A stretch of 64,000 bases of DNA from Mesaphorura yosii. Taxonomy: Eukaryota > Arthropoda > Collembola > Poduromorpha > Tullbergiidae. The translations under genes and the position numbers were made by a program. Shown in pieces: positions 1 through 12,300 of this stretch. The stretch covers positions 124,001 through 188,000 of the forward strand of contig WIXG01000106.1 in assembly GCA_009869945.1 (NCBI GenBank), written 5' to 3'. Each line of letters opens with the position of its first letter. Within the stretch, counting starts at the first letter, position 1. The notes beneath the pieces were generated by a model. It did not search any database and was not told the origin of the DNA. It was given only the letters and a program-made list of their open reading frames with translations.

Positions 1-1
1 G

Positions 2-519
2 CAAGACATTGAAGATGAAGATGGAGTCATCACGGCCGAGGTCGACTGCTGTACACCATTCTTGACGTACTACAACAATGGAAAATGCAATGCTTGCTGT
101 AAGACGTTGTACGACTACAATTTTGGATGCTGCGAATACTACGACCAATCTAGGCGTCGGTGCGATCGTAAACACCCGGCGCATTACATGCATATCGATC
201 TAGAAGTAAGCACTTAAGCACTAAGAACGAGTTTGTAACATTGCGTTACACAATTATAAAGGATGTGTTCACATTTCAGGAGGAGTATACGTGCCGAGCA
301 GTTCCACTCCTCACAAGCAGCCATTATGGATTTCGCCCATCCATCGACACCATGTTGCCGATTGCAAAGAAGAAACTCATGAGCACATTCTACAGAAATC
401 ATGGAACTCCGTACTGCTTCGATGCTAATGGATTAAATCAGAACGTGACACTGAACCCGATGTGGGCCCTTCGATACAATCAGAGTTACGGGTACACTTT
501 CAGTTCTCCCGTGAACTAA
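2..519 (+). CDS. Cys-rich protein of unknown family, 3' part of a gene cut by the window edge
   Basis: I do not recognise this protein. Two exons are visible, 2-207 and 280-519, joined across a 72-nt intron (gtaagc...cag) without changing frame; the 5' part lies outside the window. The first exon carries doubled cysteines (VDCC, CNACC, FGCC and a further C), then a His-rich stretch (HPAHYMHID). The second exon has two more cysteines (YTC, TPYC) and several possible N-glycosylation sites (NVT, NQS) before a TAA stop. Eight clustered cysteines and N-glycosylation sequons suggest an extracellular, disulfide-bonded protein, but no signal peptide is visible because the start is missing. The gene converges on DEF8. 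An AATAAA lies at 578-583, inside the likely DEF8 3' region. Confidence 0.75.
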
Positions 520-577
520 TTGCCAGTAATGTTGGTCTTAATATTTATTGTCAAAGTAAAAGCCATCAATGTCGAGT

Positions 578-583
578 AATAAA
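578..583 (+). other. Poly(A) signal of the Cys-rich gene
   Basis: AATAAA 59 nt downstream of the TAA stop at 517-519. On the opposite strand, TTTATT at 544-549 reads as AATAAA for DEF8, so the two convergent transcripts probably overlap by several tens of bases. Confidence 0.5.
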
Positions 584-646
584 ATTACGAACGAGTTCGT
601 GACGAAGACGATGTACGTAGATTGGGTCTCTTGTCCAGAGTTCGGT

Positions 647-2594
647 TCAGGCCGTTGGCGGTGGTGAAATTGAGGTGCCCGTGTCGAGTGTTCTGCTCTT
701 TCTCCGCACACATTTTGGGCAGGATTCCCTCTTCGCGTAGCAAATGTTGTGGAAGACAGTGCGGCAGCGTGAGCATTGCCGGGTGGCAGGGTCAAAAGGA
801 AAAACGACTTCGACATTCGCACAAATCTCGCAAATGAACCCTTTCCCCAGACAAATCTGCAATGTACGGAAATAGAAATAATTAGGTCATTGTCCATAAA
901 ACTTCTAACATGTGACATAACTCGCAATAATGGTACCCACCGCACATTCCTCCTTGATGTGCTTAACAAAAGTGTTGTGAACTCCGGTCAGATATTTGAC
1001 TAGCGAGCCGTTGTTCACATCAATCAAGTCCTGCAGCGAATACATGTACGAATTCTCGACGAAATGCTGCCTGTCTTCTAGTAATCGCAGAAGCTTCAGA
1101 TTAATCGCTTCGCGGCATGTCATGAAGTATTCTTTCATAATAATTATTTCTTCTCTCAGTCTCTGTTAAAAGGAACCAATAAATTAAAAATACGAGGTCA
1201 TAACCTGCGAAGACCTCGCCATTCAGCTGTGTGATTACCTTCACAGCATTCAACTCCTCAACGAAGCTGAAGAGTTTGGGATTGATTTTTTCCAAGTGAA
1301 TATTCGGCTTCCTACTCATGAGAGATAAAAACTGTCGTGACGCTTCACTGTAAGCAGAAATTCAGACGAAAGAGTCAAGTCATGAACCCTACAACTTGCA
1401 AGCGACGGTGTAATGGGAGTTAATTAATGATAAGTTACCAAACTCGGCGTTCTTCGAAATCCCAATTATGTAGAATGCGGGCCGGGATGGATGCGGTGTA
1501 GTTCCGGTGGCAGTTTGGGCAGTAGTATCGACCATCGTAGTCACATCTCCTCGGCTCCATCCAGCTATTTTCTAAATAGACGAATTAGCATCGTGTACTT
1601 CAAAAGTTTGAGGGTCTTAAGGATTCGCAAGCACACAGGCATTAGTTTGGAACTTACTGAGCGTGAAGTGCACTGAGCATTCTGCACACTGATAATTTTG
1701 CTTATGCATTCCAACTTCTGGGCAAATATCCCGAGTGTAATTCGCATCGGTTGATACACGAAGAGCCTGGCAGGCTCGTACAATTTGATTAAGGCACTTG
1801 GCATGGCACTGATAATGACAGGCTGAAACAATCAAATATACAACCTTAGCCTTGGCTATCTTTGGTCTTGAAATTGTTCATAGAGGAAGAAAGGCCCACA
1901 ACTCACCTTTGCATTTATAATAATACTGCAAAACTGTCCAAATTACACCCGAACATCGGTCACAATATTGAGCGGTCAGATGTATGACTTGTTTGTGCAA
2001 GATGAAGTGATGCTGCTGAACGATACGCAATTCCTCTGCTGAACTGAGCGAATTGTCACTTGTCGCATCTCTCACGTCTTGAAGTCGTAGTCTTAAATCA
2101 ATAAGTCGTTTCACGAGTTGTTTCCTCTCGTCCGACACGCCCTTGGTCTCCAACACCAGTGCTTTCACTTGATCAATGGCAGTTTCGATTTCCTCGACAC
2201 TAGTTAACGACGAATCATCCTGAAAATTCATGACCACGATAGAATTTTCGAGCTTTGAACCTACAACACCAGCACGTGCACTCAGCTTGCAAGTGTCGCA
2301 GGGCAAGCGTCAAACCGTCTTCCATCAGGTAACCGTGCCAGTGTCAACATAAAGATTTAATTAAGGAAGCGATTCAGAGATAGGCCATCCTGTACCAAAT
2401 TATCTTATCAAACACTCTGTTTACTGTCGATTACGCCTTACCAAAGGTTCACTGTAGTAGTTCTCCTCAATATCCGTCGTGGTGTTGGATGATAAATCTT
2501 GATCTCTGCTTGTGCTGATTCTGTCATCTTCTTCCGAGCCAGAGTAGATGCTTGGGCTGTCCTTCGCTTTTGCTTCTTCTGATATATGAGCCAT
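647..2594 (-). CDS. DEF8: DEF8 (differentially expressed in FDCP 8 homolog), zinc-binding lysosome-positioning adaptor
   Basis: Seven exons join in frame: 2594-2442, 2219-1907, 1822-1658, 1571-1439, 1347-1239, 1162-941 and 856-647 (434 aa; vertebrate DEF8 is about 450). An acidic, Ser-rich N-terminus is followed by a helical region (VEEIETAIDQVKAL), then a C1-like zinc finger (YCDRCSGVIW...CHYQCHAKC). Next comes the Rubicon-homology/DUF4206 region: ICPE, YQCAEC, YYCPNC, ARILHNWDFE, FMTCREA and LEDRQHFVEN. It ends with Cys/His zinc clusters (FICEIC, FPFD, CSRC, FHNICY, CPKC). In mammals DEF8 interacts with PLEKHM1 and promotes lysosome peripheral positioning and osteoclast ruffled-border function; the same role here is inferred from orthology. 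The start ATG is the only one fitting the exon-1 frame. It is transcribed divergently from RSL24D1. Confidence 0.93.
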
Positions 2595-3049
2595 AGGGCG
2601 TAATGACTGGACGACCAATTGAGCACACAGGAAGCAATGCTGGGTTGTGACCCTGCAAGTACACTTACAATTTGTTGTCGTCAATTGCTTCAATCGCACA
2701 CACTATTAATTACGGAACCTAAGCTTAAAGTGTAGCCACTAACCTTATCAGTTCGACGGCCAAGAGCTTAGAGAGCTTAGGGTGTATTTTAGTTAACAGC
2801 AATGATTCAATCTGATTTCATTATGATAATTTTGAAAGACTTTGTCAGTAATTGTGATTTCCTTTGCTTTCAATTTTTACATTTTGCGTAGATTACGATT
2901 TCGATTGTCTTTGTGGTAGTTTCATTTTACCCCAGCCACAGTTTCAACTGCGCCAATTCTCAAAGCAAGAGCTCGACGTGAACCGTGTGTTCACGTGTTT
3001 CATTGTTTAAGAGCTAACGCAAGAGTTTGCAAATTAATTAGTTACAAAA
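2595..3049. promoter_or_regulatory. Shared divergent promoter region of DEF8 and RSL24D1
   Basis: The 455 nt between the DEF8 ATG (minus) and the RSL24D1 ATG (plus) hold no supported coding sequence. Both promoters and both 5' UTRs must lie here. No TATA box is evident, as expected for two housekeeping genes. Confidence 0.5.
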
Positions 3050-3751
3050 ATGCGTATCGAGAAGTGCTACTTTTGTTCGTCGAACATCTTCCCAGGTCAC
3101 GGAATCCAATTCGTCAGATTAGACTGCAAGGTAAGTCATGCGATCATGCTAACGCCGACACCCAGGCACTTGCTTGTCCATACTTCATCTTGTCCTTAAC
3201 TGAAATCTGTAAATGAACTGATTAAACTTTTAACTTTCATCAGGTCTTCAAATTCTGCCGATCAAAATGCCACGCAGCATTTAAGAAGAAGAAAAACCCG
3301 AGAAAGGTGCGGTGGACGAAAGCATTCAGGAAGGCTGCTGGAAAAGAGTTGGCTGTCGACCCGTCGTTCCAGTTCGAAAGAAAGAGGCATGAACCCATGA
3401 AATACGACCGTGAATTATGGACAAAAACAGGTTTGTGTTGCATGCAATTAACAAATACGTCAGATTCGCACATTTCTTTACACAACTGATCTACCTGTTC
3501 TTCTTGCAGTGGACGCGATGAAGAAAGTTGAAGAGATTAAACAAAAGCGAAGCGCTAAGCACATTCTGAACCGATTTAAGAAGGCCAAAGTATTAGAAAA
3601 GGAGAAGGATCTGAAGGAGGTTCAGAGAAACATTTCGCTTATCCGTTCACCCGCAGCCGCACTCATTGGAAATAGGGCCCAGGAAAGGTACATCGAGGAA
3701 GTTCACGAGTCGGATGAAGAGGAGCCCATGCAAATTGCGGAAGAAGTTTAA
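3050..3751 (+). CDS. RSL24D1: RSL24D1 / Rlp24, ribosome biogenesis protein L24-like
   Basis: Three exons (3050-3130, 3244-3430, 3510-3751) give 169 aa; human RSL24D1 is 163 aa. The N-terminus MRIEKCYFC...FPGHG with later CRSKC is the L24e-type zinc-binding fold. It is followed by the family-typical basic stretch [19 protein letters not shown] and by RELWTKT, EEIKQKR and VQRNISLIR. The acidic tail (ESDEEEPMQ) is a family feature. Rlp24 occupies the eL24 site on pre-60S particles in nucleolus and nucleus, travels to the cytoplasm, and is released by the AAA-ATPase Drg1/AFG2 so that eL24 can bind. The ATG at 3050 fits the conserved MRIEKCYFC start exactly. It converges on RPUSD3. Confidence 0.97.
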
Positions 3752-3838
3752 TTTACCAAATTCGAACTATAATTCTGTATTTTTATTCCGTTGCATTGTT
3801 CGCCTGTCAATTTTTATAAACCGTTCACTAACTTAGCT

Positions 3839-3844
3839 AATAAA
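3839..3844 (+). other. Poly(A) signal of RSL24D1
   Basis: AATAAA 88 nt after the stop. A TTTATT at 3782-3787 is the candidate RPUSD3 poly(A) signal on the minus strand, so the 3' ends of the two convergent genes appear to overlap by roughly 80 nt or more. Confidence 0.55.
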
Positions 3845-3875
3845 TTACAAATAGCGAAAAGCAATTCAGCGAAGG

Positions 3876-5536
3876 CTATCCATTACTATCCATTGCCTTG
3901 CCCAAGTCGAGGTGTAACTGCGAGCACGTCCATTGGAAATAATTCGGCGGGGGAGCGGTGATCACCAAGTGCTTCCACTTGCCAAAGAAGTGTGCTACGG
4001 TGTATCGGTGCAGGTGAGCATGCAGTGGGATGATGATGGCATCGCTGCGATTTGTCATGTGAAGTTTTTTCAGTACGTTTGGAGGTATCACCTGAATAGT
4101 GACAATGATGGCAATGATCTTTGGAACTTTTCAGTGGAGTGAGTCAGTTCCAGTTGTTTTCCTGCTTGAAAAGCAACGCCCCCTTACCTGAGTCGATGCA
4201 CCCGGCTCTACTGACAATGGATTGACTGCAATAGGCATTCCTACCATCGATTGAACACGGGTTGAAAATAAGTGATCCCCAAGTATTGGCATGAGAAGGT
4301 CGCTCGCGTAGATCCTCAAAAAATGGTGCTTGGTTACAGTCGTCTGAATTTCTGTCAAGGCAGACGTCGATCCATGGCTGCGACAAATCATTTTAACTTC
4401 AGCTTGCACTGGAATTACGTCGTGACTCTTCATACGCCTATTTGAAAACTTCCTTTCAATGATGGGCTGGAAAACGGAAATAAGCGAGAGTTATGTTTGG
4501 TTTAGGCTGTTGAAAGCTGCAAGGCGCTTACCAGACTTATTTCTCGACCTTTAAATTCTTGACCTTTAGTGCTTAAACCAACGGTTTCTTTCAGCTCGCC
4601 ATTCTCTAAGTCCGGAGTTAGCGTTGACACAACAAGATATGACGAGTGCTTAACTTTACTCATCTTTGCACCTTTGTACAGGAACTTCAGCCTGTCTGAA
4701 ATTTTTTGGTTCTCCGAAAAGACGACGACCCCAGACGCGAATCTGAAATTGAGTAAGTGCAAAATTCTGTGCCTCCTTTGGTAACCAGTAATCTAATCAG
4801 GGTTAAATGTTACTTACTTTTCAGCACTTTTGCTGAATACCAATTCTGGCATTCCCATCTTATCCTTTAGGATTGGTAGTGTATCGAACAGCGTGTAGGA
4901 TGATACAGCGACGCCTCTTGCATGGTACAGGGAATCAAGTACAGCTGGTGGTGGCTCCTTCAGTTTGGGTGGATCATGCCAAATAGTCTTCCCTTGCCGC
5001 TCCGCTAACTCGCTCTGGTATTGCTTCATCTCCTGGACGTCTGAAATCCCAACTCCGTAAGGCTTATTGAACGCCACAATACCCTCTGCACACATGGAAT
5101 GGTATATATTACATTAAAAGGTGGCCTCATTAAAATAACAGTAGAGTAGAATACCTGAATTGTGTACAATGTTGTTGAGCAAGTGCTCCGCCAACTCTTC
5201 CTTCGACTTCCACGGCTTGATGAAGCGTCGATACGGGTGAGTCCTTAGTGAGGGCCGAAGTTCTTCGTCACTTAAAGTTCGAGATCTCTCCTCCTCCTTA
5301 CCGAGGGATGTGCGACTGCGATGGCCGTATTCTGCCGATGAGTCCTTGCCTGACTTCGTGTCCACCGGTGCTGACGGTGTGGCGAGTCCTGACAGCAGCC
5401 TCTTGAGTTTGATCGCGATCGCGGTTTGAGCTCCATTTGCTTCACGTTCATGAGCACAGAGGTGCAACAAAGCCTTGCTAAATCTTCGCCACGAGGTTCT
5501 AGTGCTTAATGAATGCATGATTGTCCAACCAGTCAT
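3876..5536 (-). CDS. RPUSD3: RPUSD3, mitochondrial RluA-type pseudouridine synthase homolog with altered active-site motif
   Basis: Five exons (5536-5155, 5085-4818, 4742-4532, 4466-4188, 4091-3876) close in frame at 451 aa. The Arg/Ser-rich, acid-poor N-terminus (MTGWTIMHSLSTRTSWRRFSK) could be a mitochondrial presequence. The fold follows: IVAFNKPYGVGI, ASGVVVFSENQK, then PILGDHLFSTRV and the RPUSD3-like C-terminal block NVLKKLHMTN...PLHAHLHRYTV. Human RPUSD3 acts with mitochondrial RNA-granule factors in 16S rRNA and mRNA metabolism. The usual RluA active-site motif R-L-D-x-x-T/S-G aligns here with S-A-E-K-F-A-S-G, so the catalytic Asp is Glu and the preceding Arg is Ser. I infer weak or no pseudouridylation; a structural RNA-binding role is possible. 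The motif spans the exon 2/3 junction, but that splice keeps frame. Confidence 0.88.
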
Positions 5537-6968
<1,432 letters not shown>

Positions 6969-7518
6969 GGAAGAACACTGGATGCGACGCGAAACAAGTG
7001 ACAATGTCATCCAGATCGACGACCACCTTGGGGACTCGGAGTTAACTGTGAAGAGGATTTCTCAGGAGGACCTCAGGCGTCGCGGATGGACTCGCTGGAT
7101 TTTCCCTTTTCCTGCATTTAATTATTGTTCTGCTTTCCATCATTTTGTGAATAGCATTTATGACTCAGACTCGTATTGTATGTTATCAATAATCTATCTT
7201 GTTCTTGCGTTAATAAAGTATTTTTACTTTAGGCAAGCGATTTCCAACGTTTTTAGCTTCGTGAAGCTTCGAAGGGCTGGAAATGAATAGCTCGTAAATT
7301 CAGGACAACCCCACCCAAGTTAAATATGATTTCTTTAAGCCCGAGCCCCATCGTCGTCTAGTAGGAAACGGACCGAATCACTTCGAGCGACTTGAACAGT
7401 CCATTCAGGCACAGGAGCTTCAATGTGGGAGGTTGATTTCGTAAAAGTGACATACTTCGCCCTTTTTCAATACCCCACATATGATAAATGCAACAAACTA
7501 ACTTTATTAACACAAAAC
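6969..7518. other. NUDT21 3' UTR and gap before CIAO1
   Basis: This follows the NUDT21 stop and holds an AATAAA at 7212-7217. A second plus-strand frame is open from within NUDT21 (about 6880) to 7290, but it matches no family and most of it is probably chance. A TTTATT at 7503-7508 is a likely CIAO1 poly(A) signal, unusually close (about 11 nt) to the CIAO1 stop. Confidence 0.5.
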
Positions 7519-8602
7519 TTAATCATCTGTCCACTTCCAAAGCCTGACTGTGCCGTCATCAGAGGCAGATGCCAGCACAGACGAATGTTTAGGATTCCAG
7601 GCCACCCGATTTACATCTCCTTGATGAATGTTGGTAGTGAAAATGCAGTCGAATGTACTGGAATCATTCTGGCCAGCTGCAGCTGCAGTTTCCTTGAAAA
7701 TTCTGATTGAGTTGTCACCGCATGCTGTAGCAATGAGCCCGCTATCATGATTCCATGCGACGTCATAAATGGCACGGTTGTGGAATCCGCTGATTGTGTG
7801 AGTGCACACCCAGCTGTCGCCTTCCTTCTTACTCCATATCTTGAGTGTCTTGTCATCGGAGCACGACACAAGTCGGTTTCCAGTCTTGTCGAAAGCGATT
7901 CCCCACACTGTCGACGTGTGACCTTCGAGTGTGGTGACCACCGTCCAGTCTCCTTCGTCAAAGTCTAAGCGGTACAGCTTGATCGTATCGTCGTAACTGG
8001 CGGAGGCGAGAATGTCTTCGTGGGGATGCCATACCAAGCGTTTTACGTCTTGCGTGTGAACGGTGAAGGTACATTCACACTCCACATCATACTCGTCGGC
8101 CACAGTCATCGACCTAAATAAACATTTTGATGAAATCAGAAAATCTGCTTAGTCTGCCATAAATTAATTACTAAAGAAAATGTGTCTTGATCTATTACCA
8201 AATCATGACTCCTTTGTCTCGACCGCAGCTCGCAAAGTAGTTTCCAGAAACGGACCAGGCAACACTTTTGACTTCGCTATCATGGCCTTCCACAGTTGTG
8301 ATGCACTCGTACTTCTTTCCTGCTGCTTCCCAAATTGAAACTGTGCTATCGAAGCTAGCCAGTGCGACAAACTTGCCACAAGGTGAAAATGCCAAGTCTC
8401 TGATTGTCTTCTTATGCGCCTCATCAATGACATGAGTCAAAGTCGTCTTGAATCCGTTGGACCCTTTCTCTTGGGTAAGTCTCCAGACGTTCACGTTCTT
8501 GTCGCTGCTGCAGGAGCCCAACCTCTCTCCAGCTGCATCCCATGCTACGGACCAGACTTTGGAGGTGTGGTTGGTCAAAGTTTCCTGAAGACGAAGCACC
8601 AT
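7519..8602 (-). CDS. CIAO1: CIAO1, WD40 subunit of the cytosolic iron-sulfur cluster targeting complex
   Basis: Two exons (8602-8199 and 8113-7519) give 332 aa; human CIAO1 is 339. Seven WD40 blades are visible by their repeating GH...WD patterns, for example KVWSVAWDAAGERLGSCSSD, TIRDLAFSPCGKF, EVKSVAWSVSGNYFASC, DVKRLVWHPHEDILASAS, TVWGIAFDKTGNRLVSCS and IYDVAWNHDSGLIATACGD. They end with DVNRVAWNPK...LASASDDGTVRLWKW. CIAO1 works with CIAO2B and MMS19 to deliver 4Fe-4S clusters to cytosolic and nuclear client enzymes. The ATG at 8602 begins MVLRLQETLTNH, equivalent to the human start. The 85-nt intron has gtaata/tttag borders and falls between blades. The gene is tail-to-tail with NUDT21. 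Confidence 0.97.
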
Positions 8603-8819
8603 GTTTGATTTAATGTTTTGAGTCCTATTGAGCGTTTAGCTATGTTGGAGTGGACGCATTTGCAATTTGCTAACTCTGACTTCCTGTGAATTCGGTCACA
8701 TGCGATTTGAACAAGCCGGGCACTCTTCACATGAACAAGCACAAGCAAGACTTGTGAAAAACGAAGACAAAGATTGTAACATATATATTTTAAAGTACAT
8801 TTTAATTCTGATTTCATGA
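8603..8819. promoter_or_regulatory. Upstream region of CIAO1
   Basis: 217 nt of AT-rich sequence upstream of the CIAO1 ATG, with no coding sequence seen. It ends at the GC-rich island. Confidence 0.35.
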
Positions 8820-9320
8820 AACTGCATGACGGATGACTTGCTCAAAGTGGTACCCCATTGTTGTCGTTGTCATTGTTGGGAGCCGTCGGTTACCCGAAGG
8901 CGTGCAGGCCGCTCCCGTGACACTCCGTTGCGTCCGCCAACCAGGGTGGCGTTCTCGGCTGACGCGGGACTTTCGGTCACATGTGTGCTGGGGCCCGCAG
9001 CACAATCCAGCCGTAGCCCTCCGGACGAGCTCGCCAACTGACTGTTCTGGCCCACCCGCCACAGCCAGTCCCTACCGACCCGTCCGGAGCAGCCGAGATT
9101 TGTCGAATCTGAGTGGCGGTACGTAAGGCCCCTTCCACGGTTACTCCAGGGCTGACGCCCCGTGACGGATGGGAAGCTGCAGTCTGGGTGGGGACTTTGC
9201 AGCCAGACGAGTCACGGGGCTAGACCCATCGTCCGCTTAGTCGGCTCGCCTTATACCAACCACACAGGTCCACTGACGCATCCCGACTGAGGCCTGGAGG
9301 ACCCGACGGGCCCTTTTTTT
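8820..9320. other. GC-rich island with strong inverted repeat; possible decayed mobile element or structured RNA
   Basis: The base composition of this roughly 500-nt block is clearly more GC-rich than the AT-rich flanks. A perfect 10-base inverted repeat (GCCCCGTGAC at 9157-9166, GTCACGGGGC at 9211-9220) encloses a second one (GTCTGG at 9182-9187, CCAGAC at 9203-9208). A run of seven T follows GACGGGCCC at 9313-9319. Overlapping short frames exist on both strands (for example 8814-9062 minus), as expected of GC-rich sequence with few stops; none resembles a protein I know. I cannot show target-site duplications. A remnant of a retroelement leader is possible but unproven. Confidence 0.4.
9157..9220. 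repeat. Perfect 10-bp inverted repeat with nested hairpin
   Basis: The arms 9157-9166 and 9211-9220 are exact reverse complements separated by 44 nt, with a nested 6-bp pair 9182-9187/9203-9208 (15-nt loop). An alternative inner pair GCTGC (9176-9180) and GCAGC (9199-9203) competes with it. Confidence 0.6.
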
Positions 9321-12300
9321 ACTCGTCGGTATTCGATGGGAGACAATGGCTGAAATACAGCAGCCAATCAGTGGCGTCCTTTTACTACGACATAGCTGAT
9401 GACAATAGCATAATAGCACACTGCGAGCCCTGCACTGACTAACCTCACGGAGAAAGAACAATAGAAAGCAGCAATATCTTATCCCAATGCAATAGACAAC
9501 GCGAAGTTTCTGGAACCTGCTGGGCCTTGATACGGAGAACAATGGTCGCACTGCCCCATGCAAGAGCCCAATCTACGTCCTATTGCTACACGGCTATTCA
9601 ATAGGCAGCTGATCACGGTGAATACTTGACCCAGGGCGCTGGGCGCTGGAAGGGGCAGAGTGAAACCAGGAATGGGAGAACAATGAAAACGTTACCAGAG
9701 ATAAAGAGTCAAGTACAATCTTCCATACACGCGTCACATATGCTAATGAGCTCCGATTGTCTGAATGTGATCATTTATTAACTTCGAATTTTTGGTACAG
9801 ACCTTTGCTTGGAGAATACGCCGACGGGGACGACCTTCAGCTTCGGTTAAAACAAGCGAAATTAAATTGATGGAAGAATGCGATTTTTTTTATAATTTTT
9901 ACATTTTTATTACGTTTTCCATTTTAAAAACAACAATAAATCAATAAAATGTTGGAGTAAAGTATAATTTCACTTGCACAGAGGTTTCAACTATAAAATA
10001 CTCACTAAAATTAAGGATCAGCGAAGAATCTAACCATAACTCGAATAAAACTGTTTGGGATAAACGGATTTATATATAAAAACTAAAATTACGCATCTAA
10101 AAAGTACATACGCAAATAATGCACGGGTTTGTATTGTAAGTATTGACTCGATTTTAGATGAGACTCTGAGGTGAAGATGCCATGAGTTCTTTGGAGCAAC
10201 GAATTTGCGTTGCAATAGTAATTAAGATTTATGGCTATGGCACTATTTGCGGATGAAAATACCAGTTGAAGACAATGCGTACGTATGTTTGCGGATTTAC
10301 AGTTTCATGGACATTAACAAAACTTGCACGGCTATCACTTATAACATATCTGACGTTATCTAACTCTCATTTGTAATTACTCGTAAAGAGATTTCTGTAG
10401 TTTGTAATTTGCAACTTGAAATTGAGCGTTCTCCATTCGTGCAAGTAATAAATAGTGCGTGCGGAAACAACAATTACCAATTAGCAACTAGCCCGACTAA
10501 ATATAGATCACTTCTCTGCACAATGCAAAATACTCAACAGGACACAACAAAGTCTTTCGCGACCAACACCGAAATTACGAAGTAAAGCTTCTAGCTTCTT
10601 TGTATTTTGTAAGTACCAGCTTCCAGCAATGTTCAGTATGCATCAACATACTGTTACGTGAAAGGTACATTTTCGTATCAATTTTGCTCACTGCCTAATC
10701 ACTTGAGGTTTATCCTGAATTTGAAGAATCCTGAATATTTTGAATCTAGGCATAAAGTCAATTACTACAACAGATCTGCTTAAATGGCTCAATAATTTCA
10801 TTTCGCTTCTGCCTCACTAAGAAACACAAATCCCTCAGAATCGAATCGCTAACTGAACTTGAAAATTGTGACAACCTTGAGCTCTATAAGCACGTTATAC
10901 GATTTTATGCTCACTAGCTCTCTATTTTTCATTAATTAGAACGTATTTACAAAAGTCTCTCGGTGGCCAAAGTGGCGTTAAATGTAGTTTAGTAGTTTTA
11001 TGTACAGAATATTACGTTACCCTTTTGCTGATCGTACAGGCTTTCAGTCGTGTAATGAATAATTAAATTGAAACGATTCTCAACAACGACCGCTAGACGG
11101 CCAGTTCATTGGCAAATCATTACGAAGTAGCTAAAAATAATTTCACAGACTTTAGGTAATGTTTCCTTTCAAATAGCACCGGACACGGACACCGTCCAGG
11201 ATCTTGATCAGCAACATTTTGCAATTTGCAATAAAATTCTATTCGGTGCATATTTTTCAACAAAATTCAACAAAGGAATTCGAAAACGGATCAGAACGTC
11301 ATCACACGGCGTTTCTTTTATGTATTCACATTCAGCAATCATTATTGTACCGGCTACGTTTATAGGCTAACTAAAATTCTAGATCATTTCTTCCTAGCAC
11401 AACTCAAGCACTCAATTTTTAGGTTGAACTCAAACTCAAGCAGACAAGCGTCGCAATTCCGCATAAAACATCCGTCACACACACACGAACTTATAAAAGT
11501 CATTTCTTTCCTTCTCACTGTCTTTAAAACTTGAATAGTAACATTTTATATCTTAAGCCTATGATATTTAGTTACATTGTTTTACTAAGTTGGTGTTGGT
11601 TGGTTGGTCTACCTTGCATGTGAAATTACGAGTTACGAGACTACAGCTAATATAAAATTCTGGTACAAGTCTAGCATGTATCATTGTGTACTTTCTCTTA
11701 TGTCTATGTTCTAAAGTACAGTACAGGATGTCTGTTTTCGTATTAACTAACTTTTCAACAGTCTATAACTTCCATTTTAAATGGCTTAGGAGTCATGTGT
11801 ATTGGCCCACCTTCCATGTTCTCGTCACTCAGATCTTCAGGAGTAACATTGCCTCGGTACTCTGTAACCTACAAAAAAGAAAGAGGGCGAGGTTAGAAAG
11901 TGCTTTCCGTTCATATTCAGATTTCTCATTGCATTCGCATTCTGAATCTGACAGCAAAACCAGGAACAATTACGTGCAAGCAAGCAAGCAATAAACTCAA
12001 ACTTAATGTTTTAGTCGGATTAATCCCAACCAAGGTCCCATGCAAAGGAGGTTGCACATAAAAGATCAAGTCAGGTTGAAATTCAGCTGTCGACCGGCAG
12101 AAAGCATGAAAACACGGATTTAATAGAGTTATTTCACACTGCAAACGGATTTCAGGGCAAATGACATAAAGGAACGAAAATCACACCATTGCATCACAGA
12201 ACACTCAGAAGAATAATGAGAACGTACTTTAAGAACCTAACGTGCTGTCGAGTGTGTGGGAGATCGCGTCTGGAGTGGCTTTGTGAAGTTTCGTTTAAAA

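Noticed and set aside
538..969. 143-codon minus-strand frame over the DEF8 3' end
   Set aside because: It is an alternative frame that reads through DEF8 exons 6-7 and their intron; the zinc-finger exon in the other frame matches DEF8 precisely.
3131..3243. Box C/D snoRNA in RSL24D1 intron 1
   Set aside because: CTGA words occur, but there is no RTGATGA box near the start and no terminal stem.
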